A stretch of DNA of 64,000 nt from Tamlana carrageenivorans (GCF_002893765.1 NZ_CP025938.1:2046001-2110000), one strand, 5' to 3'. Shown: positions 9,744 through 18,747, counted from the stretch's first letter. Translations and numbers: made by a program. The notes: generated by a model from the letters alone, not told the origin.

Positions 9744-9765
9744 GGTTTTTATCAAAAGTGTATTT

Positions 9766-11082
9766 TTAGTATCTGTAGTGTTCTGGTTTGTAAGGACCAT
9801 CTACGGTTACACCAATATAACTGGCTTGCTCTTCACGTAACTCGGTTAATTCTACACCAATTTTAGCTAAGTGTAATTTCGCAACCTTTTCGTCTAAAGC
9901 TTTGGGTAACATGTAAACCTTGTTTTCGTAAGCATCAGCATTGGTCCAAAGCTCGATTTGTGCTAACGTTTGGTTGGTAAATGAGTTACTCATTACAAAA
10001 CTTGGGTGACCTGTAGCACAACCTAAGTTTACTAAACGACCTTCGGCAAGGATGATAACATCTTTTCCGTCGATGGTGTATTTGTCAACCTGAGGTTTGA
10101 TGGTGTTTTTGGTATGACCATAGTTTTTGTTTAACCAAGCCATATCGATTTCATTATCGAAGTGTCCAATGTTACAAACGATGGCTTTGTCTTTTAGCGC
10201 TTCGAAGTGTCTGCCTTGAACGATATCTTTATTACCTGTGGTAGTGATTACAATATCGGTATTACCGATAACAGTTTCTAGTTTTTTAACTTCAAAACCA
10301 TCCATGGCTGCTTGAAGGGCACAAATTGGGTCGATTTCGGTTACTGTTACAATACTTCCAGCGCCTTTAAAAGAGGCAGCAGTTCCTTTACCAACATCGC
10401 CATAACCACAAACGGTTACACGTTTACCGGCAAGCATGATATCTGTAGCACGACGAATGGCATCTACAGCAGATTCTTTACATCCGTATTTGTTATCGAA
10501 TTTCGATTTTGTTACCGAATCATTTACGTTTATAGCTGGCATTGGTAAAGTGCCGTTTTTTACACGCTCGTAAAGTCTATGAACACCTGTTGTTGTTTCT
10601 TCAGAAAGGCCATTAATTCCAGCAGCTAACTCTGGGTATTTGTCTAAAACCATATTGGTTAAATCGCCACCATCATCAAGAATCATGTTTAGTGGTTTTC
10701 TGTCTTCACCAAAAAATAAAGTTTGCTCGATACACCAGTCAAATTCTTCTTCGGTCATGTCTTTCCAAGCGTAAACCGCAGTTCCAGCAGCAGCAATAGC
10801 AGCAGCAGCTTGATCTTGAGTAGAAAAAATGTTACAAGAACTCCATGTTACTTCGGCACCTAAGGCTTGTAAAGTTTCAATTAAAACCGCCGTTTGAATG
10901 GTCATGTGTAAACAACCAGCAATTCTAGCTCCTTTAAGTGGTTGAGAATCTTTGTACTCTTCTCTCAAACTCATTAGTCCTGGCATTTCAGCTTCGGCTA
11001 ATTCTATTTCTTTTCTACCCCACTCGGCAAGTGTGATATCTTTTACCTTATTTGCTACGTATGGAATTGTTTTTGTACTCAT
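9766..11082 (-). CDS. ahcY: Adenosylhomocysteinase
   Basis: A 438-residue cytoplasmic NAD-dependent enzyme that hydrolyses S-adenosylhomocysteine to adenosine and homocysteine, closing the methylation cycle. Visible family features are GCLHMTIQTAVLIETL in the substrate domain, NDSVTKSKFDNKYG with the catalytic Lys/Asp, the NAD-binding glycine motif VCGYGDVGKG near residue 225, and the conserved C-terminus ending KPEHYRY. Length is normal. It is transcribed alone, divergent from the phosphopantetheinyl transferase gene, from a TACCTTTG box at 11189-11182, leaving a leader of roughly 90 bases. Confidence 0.98.
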   Translation of the reverse strand: MSTKTIPYVANKVKDITLAEWGRKEIELAEAEMPGLMSLREEYKDSQPLKGARIAGCLHMTIQTAVLIETLQALGAEVTWSSCNIFSTQDQAAAAIAAAGTAVYAWKDMTEEEFDWCIEQTLFFGEDRKPLNMILDDGGDLTNMVLDKYPELAAGINGLSEETTTGVHRLYERVKNGTLPMPAINVNDSVTKSKFDNKYGCKESAVDAIRRATDIMLAGKRVTVCGYGDVGKGTAASFKGAGSIVTVTEIDPICALQAAMDGFEVKKLETVIGNTDIVITTTGNKDIVQGRHFEALKDKAIVCNIGHFDNEIDMAWLNKNYGHTKNTIKPQVDKYTIDGKDVIILAEGRLVNLGCATGHPSFVMSNSFTNQTLAQIELWTNADAYENKVYMLPKALDEKVAKLHLAKIGVELTELREEQASYIGVTVDGPYKPEHYRY

Positions 11083-11181
11083 ATCAATTTTTCTTTTTGT
11101 TAAAACCTAAACTTCATTGTGAATAGTACTTAAAATACTTAAATTCGCTTGTCAATAAAGCCCTGAAATATTTAGGAGCTG

Positions 11182-11189
11182 CAAAGGTA
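11182..11189 (-). promoter_or_regulatory. -7 promoter box for ahcY
   Basis: On the minus strand this reads TACCTTTG, an exact match to the Bacteroidota TAnnTTTG box, followed by GC. No clear -33 TTG is visible at the usual spacing. Confidence 0.5.
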
Positions 11190-11211
11190 ATCAATAAGTT
11201 TTAGATTTTAA

Positions 11212-11841
11212 ATGCCTCTTTATAAAACCATAACACCAAATTCGCAAACTACTGTTAAAATCTGGAAGATTGAAGAATCCTACAACGATTTATTAGATTC
11301 AGTAGCTTTAAAACCAGAAACCTTACAACGTGTTTTGGGCATGAAGAGTGCATTACACCAGCGCGGTTTCCTTAGTGTCCGTAAATTACTGGCCGAATTG
11401 GGGTATGATGATTTCGATTTGTTTTACGATGAAAACGGAAAGCCTCATTTAAAAGATGGTAAACAGATTTCCATAACCCATTCGTTTATTTTTTCTGCGG
11501 TGATTATCTCCGATAGCATTGTGGGTATCGATATTGAAAAACAACGTGAAAAAATTCCAGTGATCGCCCATAAGTTTATAGATTATGAGTTTGATTATTT
11601 AAAGAAGGATGCTCCCGATTATATTAGGAAACTCACCACCATTTGGTGCGTTAAAGAGTCTTTATATAAATTATTTGCAACGCCAGGATTGAGTTTTAAA
11701 GACTACTTTTTAGTGATTCCTTTTGAGTTGAAAGATGAAGAAACGAAGGCATGGATTGATTATAGAGATAAAAAACATCCTTATAATATTCATTTTTTAG
11801 AATTTGAAGGTTTTACCTGCGCTTACGCTGTTGATAGTTAA
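11212..11841 (+). CDS. 4'-phosphopantetheinyl transferase superfamily protein
   Basis: A 209-residue enzyme that moves phosphopantetheine from CoA onto carrier proteins. Key motifs are ISITHS (86-91), the magnesium-binding GIDIE (105-109) and WCVKES (145-150), with the Asp, Glu and Glu-Lys expected for catalysis. Its length, near 210, fits the Sfp/PptT-like group more than AcpS. It heads a plus-strand gene run with GGGPS and the thiamine-type genes. Confidence 0.88.
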   Translation: MPLYKTITPNSQTTVKIWKIEESYNDLLDSVALKPETLQRVLGMKSALHQRGFLSVRKLLAELGYDDFDLFYDENGKPHLKDGKQISITHSFIFSAVIISDSIVGIDIEKQREKIPVIAHKFIDYEFDYLKKDAPDYIRKLTTIWCVKESLYKLFATPGLSFKDYFLVIPFELKDEETKAWIDYRDKKHPYNIHFLEFEGFTCAYAVDS

Positions 11842-11905
11842 TAGTGAACAATTAACAATTAACAATTAATAGGTAATAGTTAACAGTTTATAGTTAAACA
11901 TTAAG
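11836..11905. repeat. AT-rich tandem repeat (AACAATT units)
   Basis: The 88-bp gap between the transferase and GGGPS genes is filled with near-tandem copies of AACAATTAACAATT and TAGTTAA-like words. The same style of word recurs in the TPP riboswitch arm and after leuS. Confidence 0.6.
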
Positions 11906-11929
11906 GCGTTAAACGTTAGAGAAATATTT

Positions 11930-12679
11930 GTGGTGAATAACATATACCAAAACATATTAAAATCGGTTTTAGAGAAAAAAAAGCTATTAGCGGTTTTAAT
12001 AGATCCTGATAAATTTCCTGTTGAAAACGCTGCTTCTTTTCTGCAAAAAGTAAACACCTCTCAAGCCACGCATGTTTTTGTTGGAGGTAGTACGGTTGAT
12101 GATTTTGTGACCGAAATATTAGTCCTTGAAATAAAGAAATACACCCAATTACCTGTGGTTTTATTTCCTGGTGATGTGACACAAATTACCAATAAAGCCG
12201 ATGCTATTTTATTCTTGTCACTTATTTCTGGGCGAAATCCAGAGTATTTGATTGGAAAACATATTAAAGCGGTTTCAAAATTGCAAAGGAGCACCTTGGA
12301 GGTTGTTCCAACAGGCTATTTATTAATTGAAAGTGGAAAAGTGACTGCTGTAGAACGGGTTACAGGCGAAAAGCCTTTAAGTCGATCGAACATCCAAGAG
12401 GTTGCTGATACCGCTTACGCCGGACAATTGTTAGGCATGAAACTCATTTACTTAGAGGCGGGTAGTGGAGCTCAATCAGCTTTAACGAGGACTATGATTT
12501 CTGAAGTCAAAAAAACTTTAAATATTCCTCTCATCGTTGGTGGTGGTATAAGAAGTAAACAACAGCTTGATGAAGCTTACAAGGCTGGAGCCGATTTGGT
12601 GGTAATTGGTACCGCATTTGAAGAGCATACCACATTTTTTGAAGAATTAAAAAGAGAGAAACATTATGAAAGTCCATAA
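11930..12679 (+). CDS. Geranylgeranylglyceryl-phosphate synthase family protein
   Basis: A 249-residue TIM-barrel prenyltransferase of the GGGPS/PcrB family. Seen motifs: LIDPDK (23-28), VGGST (51-55), YLEAGSGA and the phosphate-binding VGGGIRS, then GADLVVIGTAFEE. Archaeal enzymes of this family make the first ether bond of ether lipids by joining sn-glycerol-1-phosphate to geranylgeranyl diphosphate; Bacteroidota members of this type have been reported to make the same C20 product. The start is GTG at 11930. Its lipid product in this organism is not known from sequence. Confidence 0.88.
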   Translation: MVNNIYQNILKSVLEKKKLLAVLIDPDKFPVENAASFLQKVNTSQATHVFVGGSTVDDFVTEILVLEIKKYTQLPVVLFPGDVTQITNKADAILFLSLISGRNPEYLIGKHIKAVSKLQRSTLEVVPTGYLLIESGKVTAVERVTGEKPLSRSNIQEVADTAYAGQLLGMKLIYLEAGSGAQSALTRTMISEVKKTLNIPLIVGGGIRSKQQLDEAYKAGADLVVIGTAFEEHTTFFEELKREKHYESP

Positions 12680-12742
12680 TGGGCATTACCCACCGAAATG
12701 ATTAAATAACGGAACCAGAGGTTCTTGAAAAAATTTAAATAG

Positions 12743-13003
12743 ATGAAAATATCCGTTGAATTAACCTTAACACCCATTCAGGACAATTACGAGCCAGCCA
12801 TCATTCATTTTATTAAAAAATTGCGTGATTCGGGTTTAACGGTTCTTGAAAATCCGTTAAGTACACAAGTGTATGGCGATTATGATACCGTGATGGCCTT
12901 GCTTACTTCCGAAATAAAAGAAGCTTTCGAATTGATTGAACGTGGATTACTTTTTATGAAAATTGTAAAATCGGATAGACACGACTATGAACCACATTTT
13001 TGA
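12743..13003 (+). CDS. Thiamine-binding protein (MTH1187/YkoF family)
   Basis: An 86-residue ferredoxin-like-fold protein of the DUF77/thiamine-binding family. It begins MKISVELTLTPI and carries the ENPLSTQVYGDYD pattern typical of the ligand pocket. It is cytoplasmic with no signal peptide. It overlaps the start of the PnuC-type transporter gene by 17 bp, which ties it to vitamin uptake and supports thiamine as the ligand. Binding has not been shown for this protein. Confidence 0.75.
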   Translation: MKISVELTLTPIQDNYEPAIIHFIKKLRDSGLTVLENPLSTQVYGDYDTVMALLTSEIKEAFELIERGLLFMKIVKSDRHDYEPHF

Positions 13004-13619
13004 TTGGTTTTTTTCGCAATATCAAGGCACTCCAACACACCTTGTGGTTTTGGAACTCATTGGGGTCTTTTTTGGCTTTCTGAGTGTTTGGTATTCTAAG
13101 CAAGAAAATATTTTAGTATACCCAACTGGCATTATCAGTACAGCTATTTTTGTATACATATTATATGTTTACGGACTTTTAGGCGATATGTTTATTAATG
13201 CCTATTATTTTACAATGAGCATTTATGGATGGTATTATTGGACACGAAAAGACCAAAATGATAATGAAGTTCCTGTAACTAAAACAACTAAAAAGGAGCA
13301 TCTTTGGAGTGTGGTTATTTTTTTATTAACCATGGTTTTTGTGATTTTTATCTATCTATATAATGATAAATTTAACTCTTGGACGGCCTATATTGACACC
13401 TTAACAACAGCCATATTTTTTGTAGGCATGTGGCTTATGGCTAAAAAGAAACTAGAAAACTGGGTGTATTGGATTATTGGTGATATCATTTCGGTGCCCT
13501 TATACTATTACAAAGGATTAATGTTTACATCCTTTCAATATTTAATTTTTACAATAATTGCCATTTATGGTTATAAAGCATGGAAGAAAAGTTTAAACAA
13601 CAGCCCTCAAATGTTATAA
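12987..13619 (+). CDS. pnuC: PnuC-family vitamin transporter, probably thiamine type (PnuT)
   Basis: A 210-residue inner-membrane protein with about seven hydrophobic segments and the PnuC-family motifs GWYYW (middle) and WIIGDIISVPLYYYKG near the C-terminus. PnuC members take up nicotinamide riboside; the PnuT branch in Bacteroidota takes up thiamine. Here the preceding thiamine-binding protein gene and the downstream TPP-riboswitch/TonB-receptor unit favour thiamine. The NadR-like kinase gene that overlaps its 3' end by 40 bp would fit either substrate. Confidence 0.85.
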   Translation: MNHIFDWFFSQYQGTPTHLVVLELIGVFFGFLSVWYSKQENILVYPTGIISTAIFVYILYVYGLLGDMFINAYYFTMSIYGWYYWTRKDQNDNEVPVTKTTKKEHLWSVVIFLLTMVFVIFIYLYNDKFNSWTAYIDTLTTAIFFVGMWLMAKKKLENWVYWIIGDIISVPLYYYKGLMFTSFQYLIFTIIAIYGYKAWKKSLNNSPQML

Positions 13620-14140
13620 AAGTGGTGTTGTTTGGGCCCGAATCCACAGGAAAAACCACGCTATCTAGACAACTTGCGCGATATTACAATTCGGTTTGGG
13701 TGCCCGAGTATGCCCGTGAGTATCTTCAAAACAAATGGAATAACGAGCGCAAAACCTGTGAGCCGCAAGATTTACTACCCATTGCCGAAGGCCAAATGCG
13801 CTTAGAAAACGAACTGGCTCAAAAAACAAATACGGTTTTAATTTGCGACACCGATTTATTGGAAACTAAAGTGTATTCTGAAGTTTACTATTTAGGATCT
13901 TGCGATCCCATACTTGAAAAATATGCTTTGGAAAATACTTACGATTTGTATTTTTTGACCTATATTGATACGCCTTGGGAAGCAGACGATTTAAGGGATA
14001 AGCCAGACCAACGCGAAGCCATGTTTGAAGCTTTTCAAAACGAACTAATTAAACATAATAAACCCTATGTTTTACTAAAAGGGAGTAAAAAACAACGCCT
14101 TGAAACCGCCGTAAAACATATTGATAAATTATTAAAATAA
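13580..14140 (+). CDS. NadR-like P-loop kinase
   Basis: A 186-residue ATPase/kinase like the C-terminal ribosylnicotinamide kinase domain of NadR, without the NMN adenylyltransferase or DNA-binding parts. Walker A is GPESTGKTT (19-27), and EYAREYL and DTPWEADDLRDK follow as in NadR kinases. Translationally coupled to the transporter gene (40-bp overlap), it probably phosphorylates the imported vitamin and so traps it: thiamine if the locus is for thiamine, nicotinamide riboside otherwise. Confidence 0.8.
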   Translation: MEEKFKQQPSNVIKVVLFGPESTGKTTLSRQLARYYNSVWVPEYAREYLQNKWNNERKTCEPQDLLPIAEGQMRLENELAQKTNTVLICDTDLLETKVYSEVYYLGSCDPILEKYALENTYDLYFLTYIDTPWEADDLRDKPDQREAMFEAFQNELIKHNKPYVLLKGSKKQRLETAVKHIDKLLK

Positions 14141-14147
14141 AACCCTC

Positions 14148-15698
14148 ATGTTTGAAGATAGAGATATTCAACAAATCTATAGCAAAGGCATTACTCTAAA
14201 CCAAATTAAAGCTCAAGTCGCTCGATTAGAAGATGGTATGACCCATTCTGTTTTAATTGGAGCCGCTACCATAGGAAAAGGAATAGAACGCTATGATGCT
14301 TCTGAAACCGAAAAATTAATACAGTTATACGAAGCGAAGAAAGAAAACTTAAGCATTTTAAAATTTGTACCAGCTTCGGGTGCAGCTACAAGAATGTTTA
14401 AATTTTTATTTCAATTTTTACAAAAGTACAATCCTTCCAAAGAAACAATTGAGTCTTACATCGGTAAGGAGGCAAATAGCCAAGTGGAAACCTTTATTTC
14501 TAATTTGAAACAGTTCCCTTTTTATGATGAAGTACTTACCAAAGTCCGTGATACTAATCCGAATTTTGATAATTTATCTCGAGGTGAACGTTGCTTGTAT
14601 TTCGTAAAAATGATGCTAGATGAAGATGCTTTAAATTACAGTTTTTTTCCAAAAGGGTTACTGCCGTTTCATCAATATAATGGGAAAATAGTCACCGCTT
14701 TTCAAGAACATTTGTTTGAAGCGACCTTGTATGCCTCTTCAAAAAACCAAGCAAATTTACATTTTACGGTTTCAGAAAAACATCAGGAATATTTCGATAA
14801 GACCCTTAAAGCGATTAAATCGGATTTAGAAGCCGAAACTGGTGTAACTTTTAATATTTCATTTTCTTTTCAGAAGGAAGCTACCGAAACTGTTGCACTT
14901 ACAGCTAAAGATGAGGTTTATAAAAATGAAGATGGTTCTATTTTATTCAGGCCAGCAGGACACGGTGCCTTATTAGAGAATTTAAACGATTTAGATCACG
15001 ATATTATCTTCATTAAAAACATTGATAATATTGTTGTTGCCGATAAAAATAGTGAAGTATCTAATTATAAAAAACTATTAGCGGGTGTTTTATTAGAAGC
15101 ACAAGAAAAGGTGTTTGCTTATTTGCAAAAATTAACAGAAGGTACTGCTGAAGAAGCCGATTTTAACTTAATGGTACTCTTTTTACGTTACCGATTAAAT
15201 GTACCGGTGAGTGTCGATTTTGACACCTATACTTTTGAAGAAAAAACGGCTTATTTAATAGATAAGTTTAATCGTCCTATTCGTGTTTGTGGTATGGTTA
15301 AAAACCAGGGTGAACCTGGGGGTGGGCCATTTTGGGTGAAAGATAAAAATGACGAAGTTTCACTTCAAATTGTAGAATTCGCGCAAATCGATTTTAGTAA
15401 AACCGTACAGCAAGGCATCGTTTATAAAGCCACACACTTTAATCCAACCGATTTGGTTTGTGGTGTGAAAGATTATAAGGGGAATAAATTCAATCTTAAA
15501 GATTTTGTTGATCCCGAAGCTGCTTTTATCACCTCTAAAACGCATAATGGCATCGATATAAAAGCTTTGGAGTTACCAGGGCTATGGAACGGAAGTATGG
15601 CCTATTGGAATTCTATTTTTGTTGAAGTACCTCTTGAAACCTTTAATCCGGTAAAAACGGTGAATGATTTGTTGAAGCCAGAACATCAAGCATCCTAA
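14148..15698 (+). CDS. DUF4301 family protein
   Basis: A 516-residue cytoplasmic protein of the Bacteroidota family DUF4301. It has a nucleotidyltransferase-like glycine motif VPASGAATRMFK (74-85) and a second conserved block RVCGMVKNQGEPGGGPFWV near the middle of the C-terminal half. The first motif resembles sugar-nucleotide or UTP-dependent transferases, but no reaction is established. It starts 8 bp after the kinase gene and its stop overlaps the arfB start (TAATG), so it belongs to the same operon. Confidence 0.8.
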   Translation: MFEDRDIQQIYSKGITLNQIKAQVARLEDGMTHSVLIGAATIGKGIERYDASETEKLIQLYEAKKENLSILKFVPASGAATRMFKFLFQFLQKYNPSKETIESYIGKEANSQVETFISNLKQFPFYDEVLTKVRDTNPNFDNLSRGERCLYFVKMMLDEDALNYSFFPKGLLPFHQYNGKIVTAFQEHLFEATLYASSKNQANLHFTVSEKHQEYFDKTLKAIKSDLEAETGVTFNISFSFQKEATETVALTAKDEVYKNEDGSILFRPAGHGALLENLNDLDHDIIFIKNIDNIVVADKNSEVSNYKKLLAGVLLEAQEKVFAYLQKLTEGTAEEADFNLMVLFLRYRLNVPVSVDFDTYTFEEKTAYLIDKFNRPIRVCGMVKNQGEPGGGPFWVKDKNDEVSLQIVEFAQIDFSKTVQQGIVYKATHFNPTDLVCGVKDYKGNKFNLKDFVDPEAAFITSKTHNGIDIKALELPGLWNGSMAYWNSIFVEVPLETFNPVKTVNDLLKPEHQAS

Positions 15699-16105
15699 TG
15701 TTTGATAAGGAAAACATCATAAAGGAATTAAATTTTAAGGCCATTCGCAGTTCGGGTAGTGGCGGACAACATGTTAATAAAGTGGCTTCAAAAATTGAAT
15801 TGAGTTTCGATTTGAATGCTTCACTAGCACTCTCTGATGTTCAAAAAGAACGCCTGTTTAAAAAACTAGAAAACCGATTGACAAAAGATGGTCTTTTAAT
15901 TCTATTCTGTGATGAAAGTAGGAGCCAGCATAAAAATAAAACCCTGGCTATTTCTCGATTTTTAGACTTGCTAGAACAAGCCTTAAAAGTAAGAAAACGC
16001 CGTATTCCTACTAAAATTCCAAAATCAGTCATAAAAAAACGTCTTAAAAGTAAAAAGCAACTGTCTGATAAAAAGGTGAATAGGCGAAAACCTGACTGGG
16101 ATTAA
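15698..16105 (+). CDS. arfB: Alternative ribosome-rescue factor ArfB (YaeJ-like)
   Basis: A 135-residue peptidyl-tRNA hydrolase domain protein of the class I release-factor fold. The catalytic GGQ is at residues 22-24 in SSGSGGQHVNKV, and the C-terminus is a long basic tail (KKRLKSKKQLSDKK and further) that enters the empty mRNA channel of stalled ribosomes. There is no codon-recognition domain. Start and DUF4301 stop overlap as TAATG. Confidence 0.93.
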   Translation: MFDKENIIKELNFKAIRSSGSGGQHVNKVASKIELSFDLNASLALSDVQKERLFKKLENRLTKDGLLILFCDESRSQHKNKTLAISRFLDLLEQALKVRKRRIPTKIPKSVIKKRLKSKKQLSDKKVNRRKPDWD

Positions 16106-16144
16106 AAAACTTTGTTTAAAGTGAGCTATTTACAAATTGCTTAG

Positions 16145-16152
16145 TAATTTTG
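16145..16152 (+). promoter_or_regulatory. -7 promoter box for the TPP riboswitch transcript
   Basis: TAATTTTG matches TAnnTTTG exactly and is followed by GC. It lies a few bases before the aptamer start, so transcription would begin right at the riboswitch. Confidence 0.6.
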
Positions 16153-16160
16153 CAGCGTTC

Positions 16161-16325
16161 TCATAAAGGGGTGCCCATGCCAGTGAACGATTTGAGTTTT
16201 TATTGAATAGGTTTGTTGTAAGGCCATTAATTATTCATTATTAACTTTTAATTTTTAACTCCAAAAGGGCTGAGATCATACCCATTGAACCTGGAACAGG
16301 TCATGCTGTTTAGGGATTTGAATTA
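16161..16325 (+). promoter_or_regulatory. TPP (THI-box) riboswitch with an enlarged P3 arm
   Basis: All conserved parts of the thiamine pyrophosphate aptamer are present in order: AAAGGGGTGCCC at 16165-16176, GGGCTGAGATCATACCC at 16267-16283, TTGAACCTGGAACAGGTCAT and GCTGTTTAGGGA ending near 16317. GCCC and GGGC can close P2/P3. The 90 bases between the two halves (16177-16266) form an unusually long P3 arm filled with AT-rich words like the intergenic repeats nearby. The riboswitch precedes the TonB-dependent receptor gene and would lower its expression when TPP is abundant. Confidence 0.9.
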
Positions 16326-16421
16326 ATGAAGATTTTAAAACGTCCCATTTAATTCTATAAACAAACCAATAATTTAAAGAATAATAGCCTCTTTTTATTC
16401 GATCATCATAATAGAATTTGT

Positions 16422-18608
16422 ATGAAATCGAATCAGAAAAAATTAATAAAACCGCTTTTCATTCTTGCTGTTTTATTATTGTCATTTAGTAGTTATGCTC
16501 AAGAAAATGATAAGCCGGTAGACTCTACGGTAACCGAAAATCTTGACGAAGTTTTAGTTAAAGCCGTACGTGTAAGCGCCGATGCGCCCATTACACACTC
16601 CAATATGACTAAAGAACAACTGGAAAAACGTAATCTCGGACAAGATATTCCCACCTTATTAAATTATTTGCCATCGGTGGTTACCACCAGTGATGCCGGA
16701 GCCGGTATAGGGTATTCTGGTATTCGTGTACGTGGTACCGATGCCACTCGTGTTAACGTCACTATTAACGGGATTCCGTATAACGATCCAGAAAGTCAGG
16801 GTACCTTTTGGGTGAATTTAGGCGATTTTGCCTCTTCAACCGAGAGTTTACAATTACAACGTGGAGTAGGAACTTCTACCAATGGGTCGGGAGCTTTTGG
16901 TGCGAGTTTAAACTTGTTAACCGATAAGGTGTCGGATATCGCTTCCGCGGAAATTGCCAATAGCTTCGGAAGTTTCAATACCAGAAAACACACCGTTAAG
17001 ATGAGTACCGGACTTATCAACGATCATTTTGAGGTCTCCGGAAGGTTTTCAAAAATTGATTCTGATGGTTATGTGGATCGTGCTTTTACCGATTTGAAAT
17101 CTTATTTCCTTCAAGGGGTTTATAAAGATGATAATACTTTAATTAAAGCCTTAACTTTCGGGAATCAAGAGCGAACTTATCAGGCTTGGTATGGCTTAAC
17201 GGCCGATGAGTTGGAGGAAGATCGTCGTCAAAATCCATATACCTACGACAATGAAATTGATGCCTATTGGCAAGATCATTACCAATTGCACTGGAACCAG
17301 CGTTTTGATAATAACTGGTCTACAAACTTAGGATTAAACTACACCAAAGGAAAAGGGTATTTTGAACAGTATCAGGCTGAAACTACCGATATTGGTTTAT
17401 ACAATGGTATTGTAGTGGCTACCGATACCAATGATGATGGCGATCCCGTTACAGATTTAATTCGTAGACGTTGGTTAGACAACGATTTTTATGTGGTAAA
17501 TGCGAATGTTACTTTTAAAAACAATGCTGTTGAGGTCATTTCAGGAATGTCATTTAACACCTACTCTGGTGATCATTTTGGCGAAGTGATTTGGGCTAGA
17601 GCCTTTGCTCCCGATGCCGAAATTAGAGATCGTTACTATGAAGGGGATGCTAAAAAAATTGATTATAGTGTATTCTCTAAAGTTACTTTTAAATTTGCAC
17701 AAAAGTTTACAGGGTTTGTGGATTTACAAGAACGTTTTGTGCACTATAAAACCGATGGGATTAACTCCGACGGCGCGCCTTTTGTAACCGATGCAAATTT
17801 CAGTTTTTTTAACCCTAAAGTTGGTTTAACCTATAAACACTGCGATTTTAATAGTTTCTACACCTCTTTTGCTGTGGCTAACCGCGAACCTAATCGAGAT
17901 GATTTTGAAGCAGGAGTTACCGAAAACGAAACGCTTTACGATTTGGAATTAGGTTGGCGTTATAACAGTAAGAAGCTTCAGGTAAATACCAATATGTACT
18001 ACATGTTTTATAGAAATCAGTTGGTTTTAACCGGCGAACTAGACGATGTAGGGAGCGCTATTCGTGCCACCAGTGGTAAAAGTTATCGCTTAGGTCTGGA
18101 AGTTGATGCCAATATCTTGTTTAACAACTGGTTTAGCATGAATTCTAACGTGACTTTAAGTCAAAATAAAAACAAAGATTTTACCATGTCTATTGATGGA
18201 GAATTGGTGAATTTGGGTGAAACCAATATCTCTTTATCACCCAATATTGTGGTTGGAAATGCGTTAAATTTTTCACCCATAGATCACCTACAATTATCGC
18301 TTTTAAGTAAGTATGTTGGCGAACAGTACATGGGGAATACCGATAATGACGATTCTAAATTAGTTGATTATTTTGTGAACGATTTAAGTGTTACTTACGA
18401 AATCATACCTAAGAAAATCTTTAGATCTATTATTATTTCTGGATTAGCGAATAATATTTTTAACCGTGAATATGTGTCTAACGGTTATTTTGGTTCTTAC
18501 GATTACACCGATCTATCAAGTCCTACAGGAACCACCACAGGTTATTATGCAGGTTATTATCCGCAGGCAACAGCAAACTTTTTAGTAGGGGTGAATTTGA
18601 AGTTTTAG
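16422..18608 (+). CDS. TonB-dependent receptor, probably for thiamine (OMthi type)
   Basis: A 728-residue outer-membrane receptor: signal peptide ending in SSYAQ, a TonB-box-like region, then a plug domain with YSGIRVRGTDATRVNVTING and GVGTSTNGSGAFGASLN, and a C-terminal 22-strand barrel ending in LVGVNLKF. No carboxypeptidase-like N-terminal domain or SusD partner is present, so it is not a glycan-type SusC. The TPP riboswitch in its leader makes thiamine or its phosphates the likely substrate. A terminator follows at 18748. Confidence 0.9.
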   Translation: MKSNQKKLIKPLFILAVLLLSFSSYAQENDKPVDSTVTENLDEVLVKAVRVSADAPITHSNMTKEQLEKRNLGQDIPTLLNYLPSVVTTSDAGAGIGYSGIRVRGTDATRVNVTINGIPYNDPESQGTFWVNLGDFASSTESLQLQRGVGTSTNGSGAFGASLNLLTDKVSDIASAEIANSFGSFNTRKHTVKMSTGLINDHFEVSGRFSKIDSDGYVDRAFTDLKSYFLQGVYKDDNTLIKALTFGNQERTYQAWYGLTADELEEDRRQNPYTYDNEIDAYWQDHYQLHWNQRFDNNWSTNLGLNYTKGKGYFEQYQAETTDIGLYNGIVVATDTNDDGDPVTDLIRRRWLDNDFYVVNANVTFKNNAVEVISGMSFNTYSGDHFGEVIWARAFAPDAEIRDRYYEGDAKKIDYSVFSKVTFKFAQKFTGFVDLQERFVHYKTDGINSDGAPFVTDANFSFFNPKVGLTYKHCDFNSFYTSFAVANREPNRDDFEAGVTENETLYDLELGWRYNSKKLQVNTNMYYMFYRNQLVLTGELDDVGSAIRATSGKSYRLGLEVDANILFNNWFSMNSNVTLSQNKNKDFTMSIDGELVNLGETNISLSPNIVVGNALNFSPIDHLQLSLLSKYVGEQYMGNTDNDDSKLVDYFVNDLSVTYEIIPKKIFRSIIISGLANNIFNREYVSNGYFGSYDYTDLSSPTGTTTGYYAGYYPQATANFLVGVNLKF

Positions 18609-18678
18609 TGTTTTTGATTTTGAAGTGGTTAATTATAGACTCGTGTCGAACGATTTAAAAAGTCTTTTCATGTGGTGT

Positions 18679-18705
18679 TTGTCAGGTTGAGCTTCTCGAA
18701 ACCCG
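18679..18705. repeat. Dispersed intergenic repeat, single arm
   Basis: Contains GTCAGGTTGAGCTTCTCGAA. Related words occur as inverted pairs at 21335-21398 and 24197-24269, always between genes. It resembles the palindromic repeats common in Flavobacteriaceae intergenic DNA. Confidence 0.55.
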
Positions 18706-18747
18706 TGTAGAGAATTACAACGTTTAATGATTTAAAAACCGTTTATC

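Noticed and set aside
10312..10548. 78-codon open frame opposite ahcY
   Set aside because: Shadow frame of a conserved gene, Cys/aromatic-rich with no sensible composition.
11836..11905. Possible CRISPR-like repeats
   Set aside because: Units are short AT-rich tandem words without spacers; no cas genes are present.
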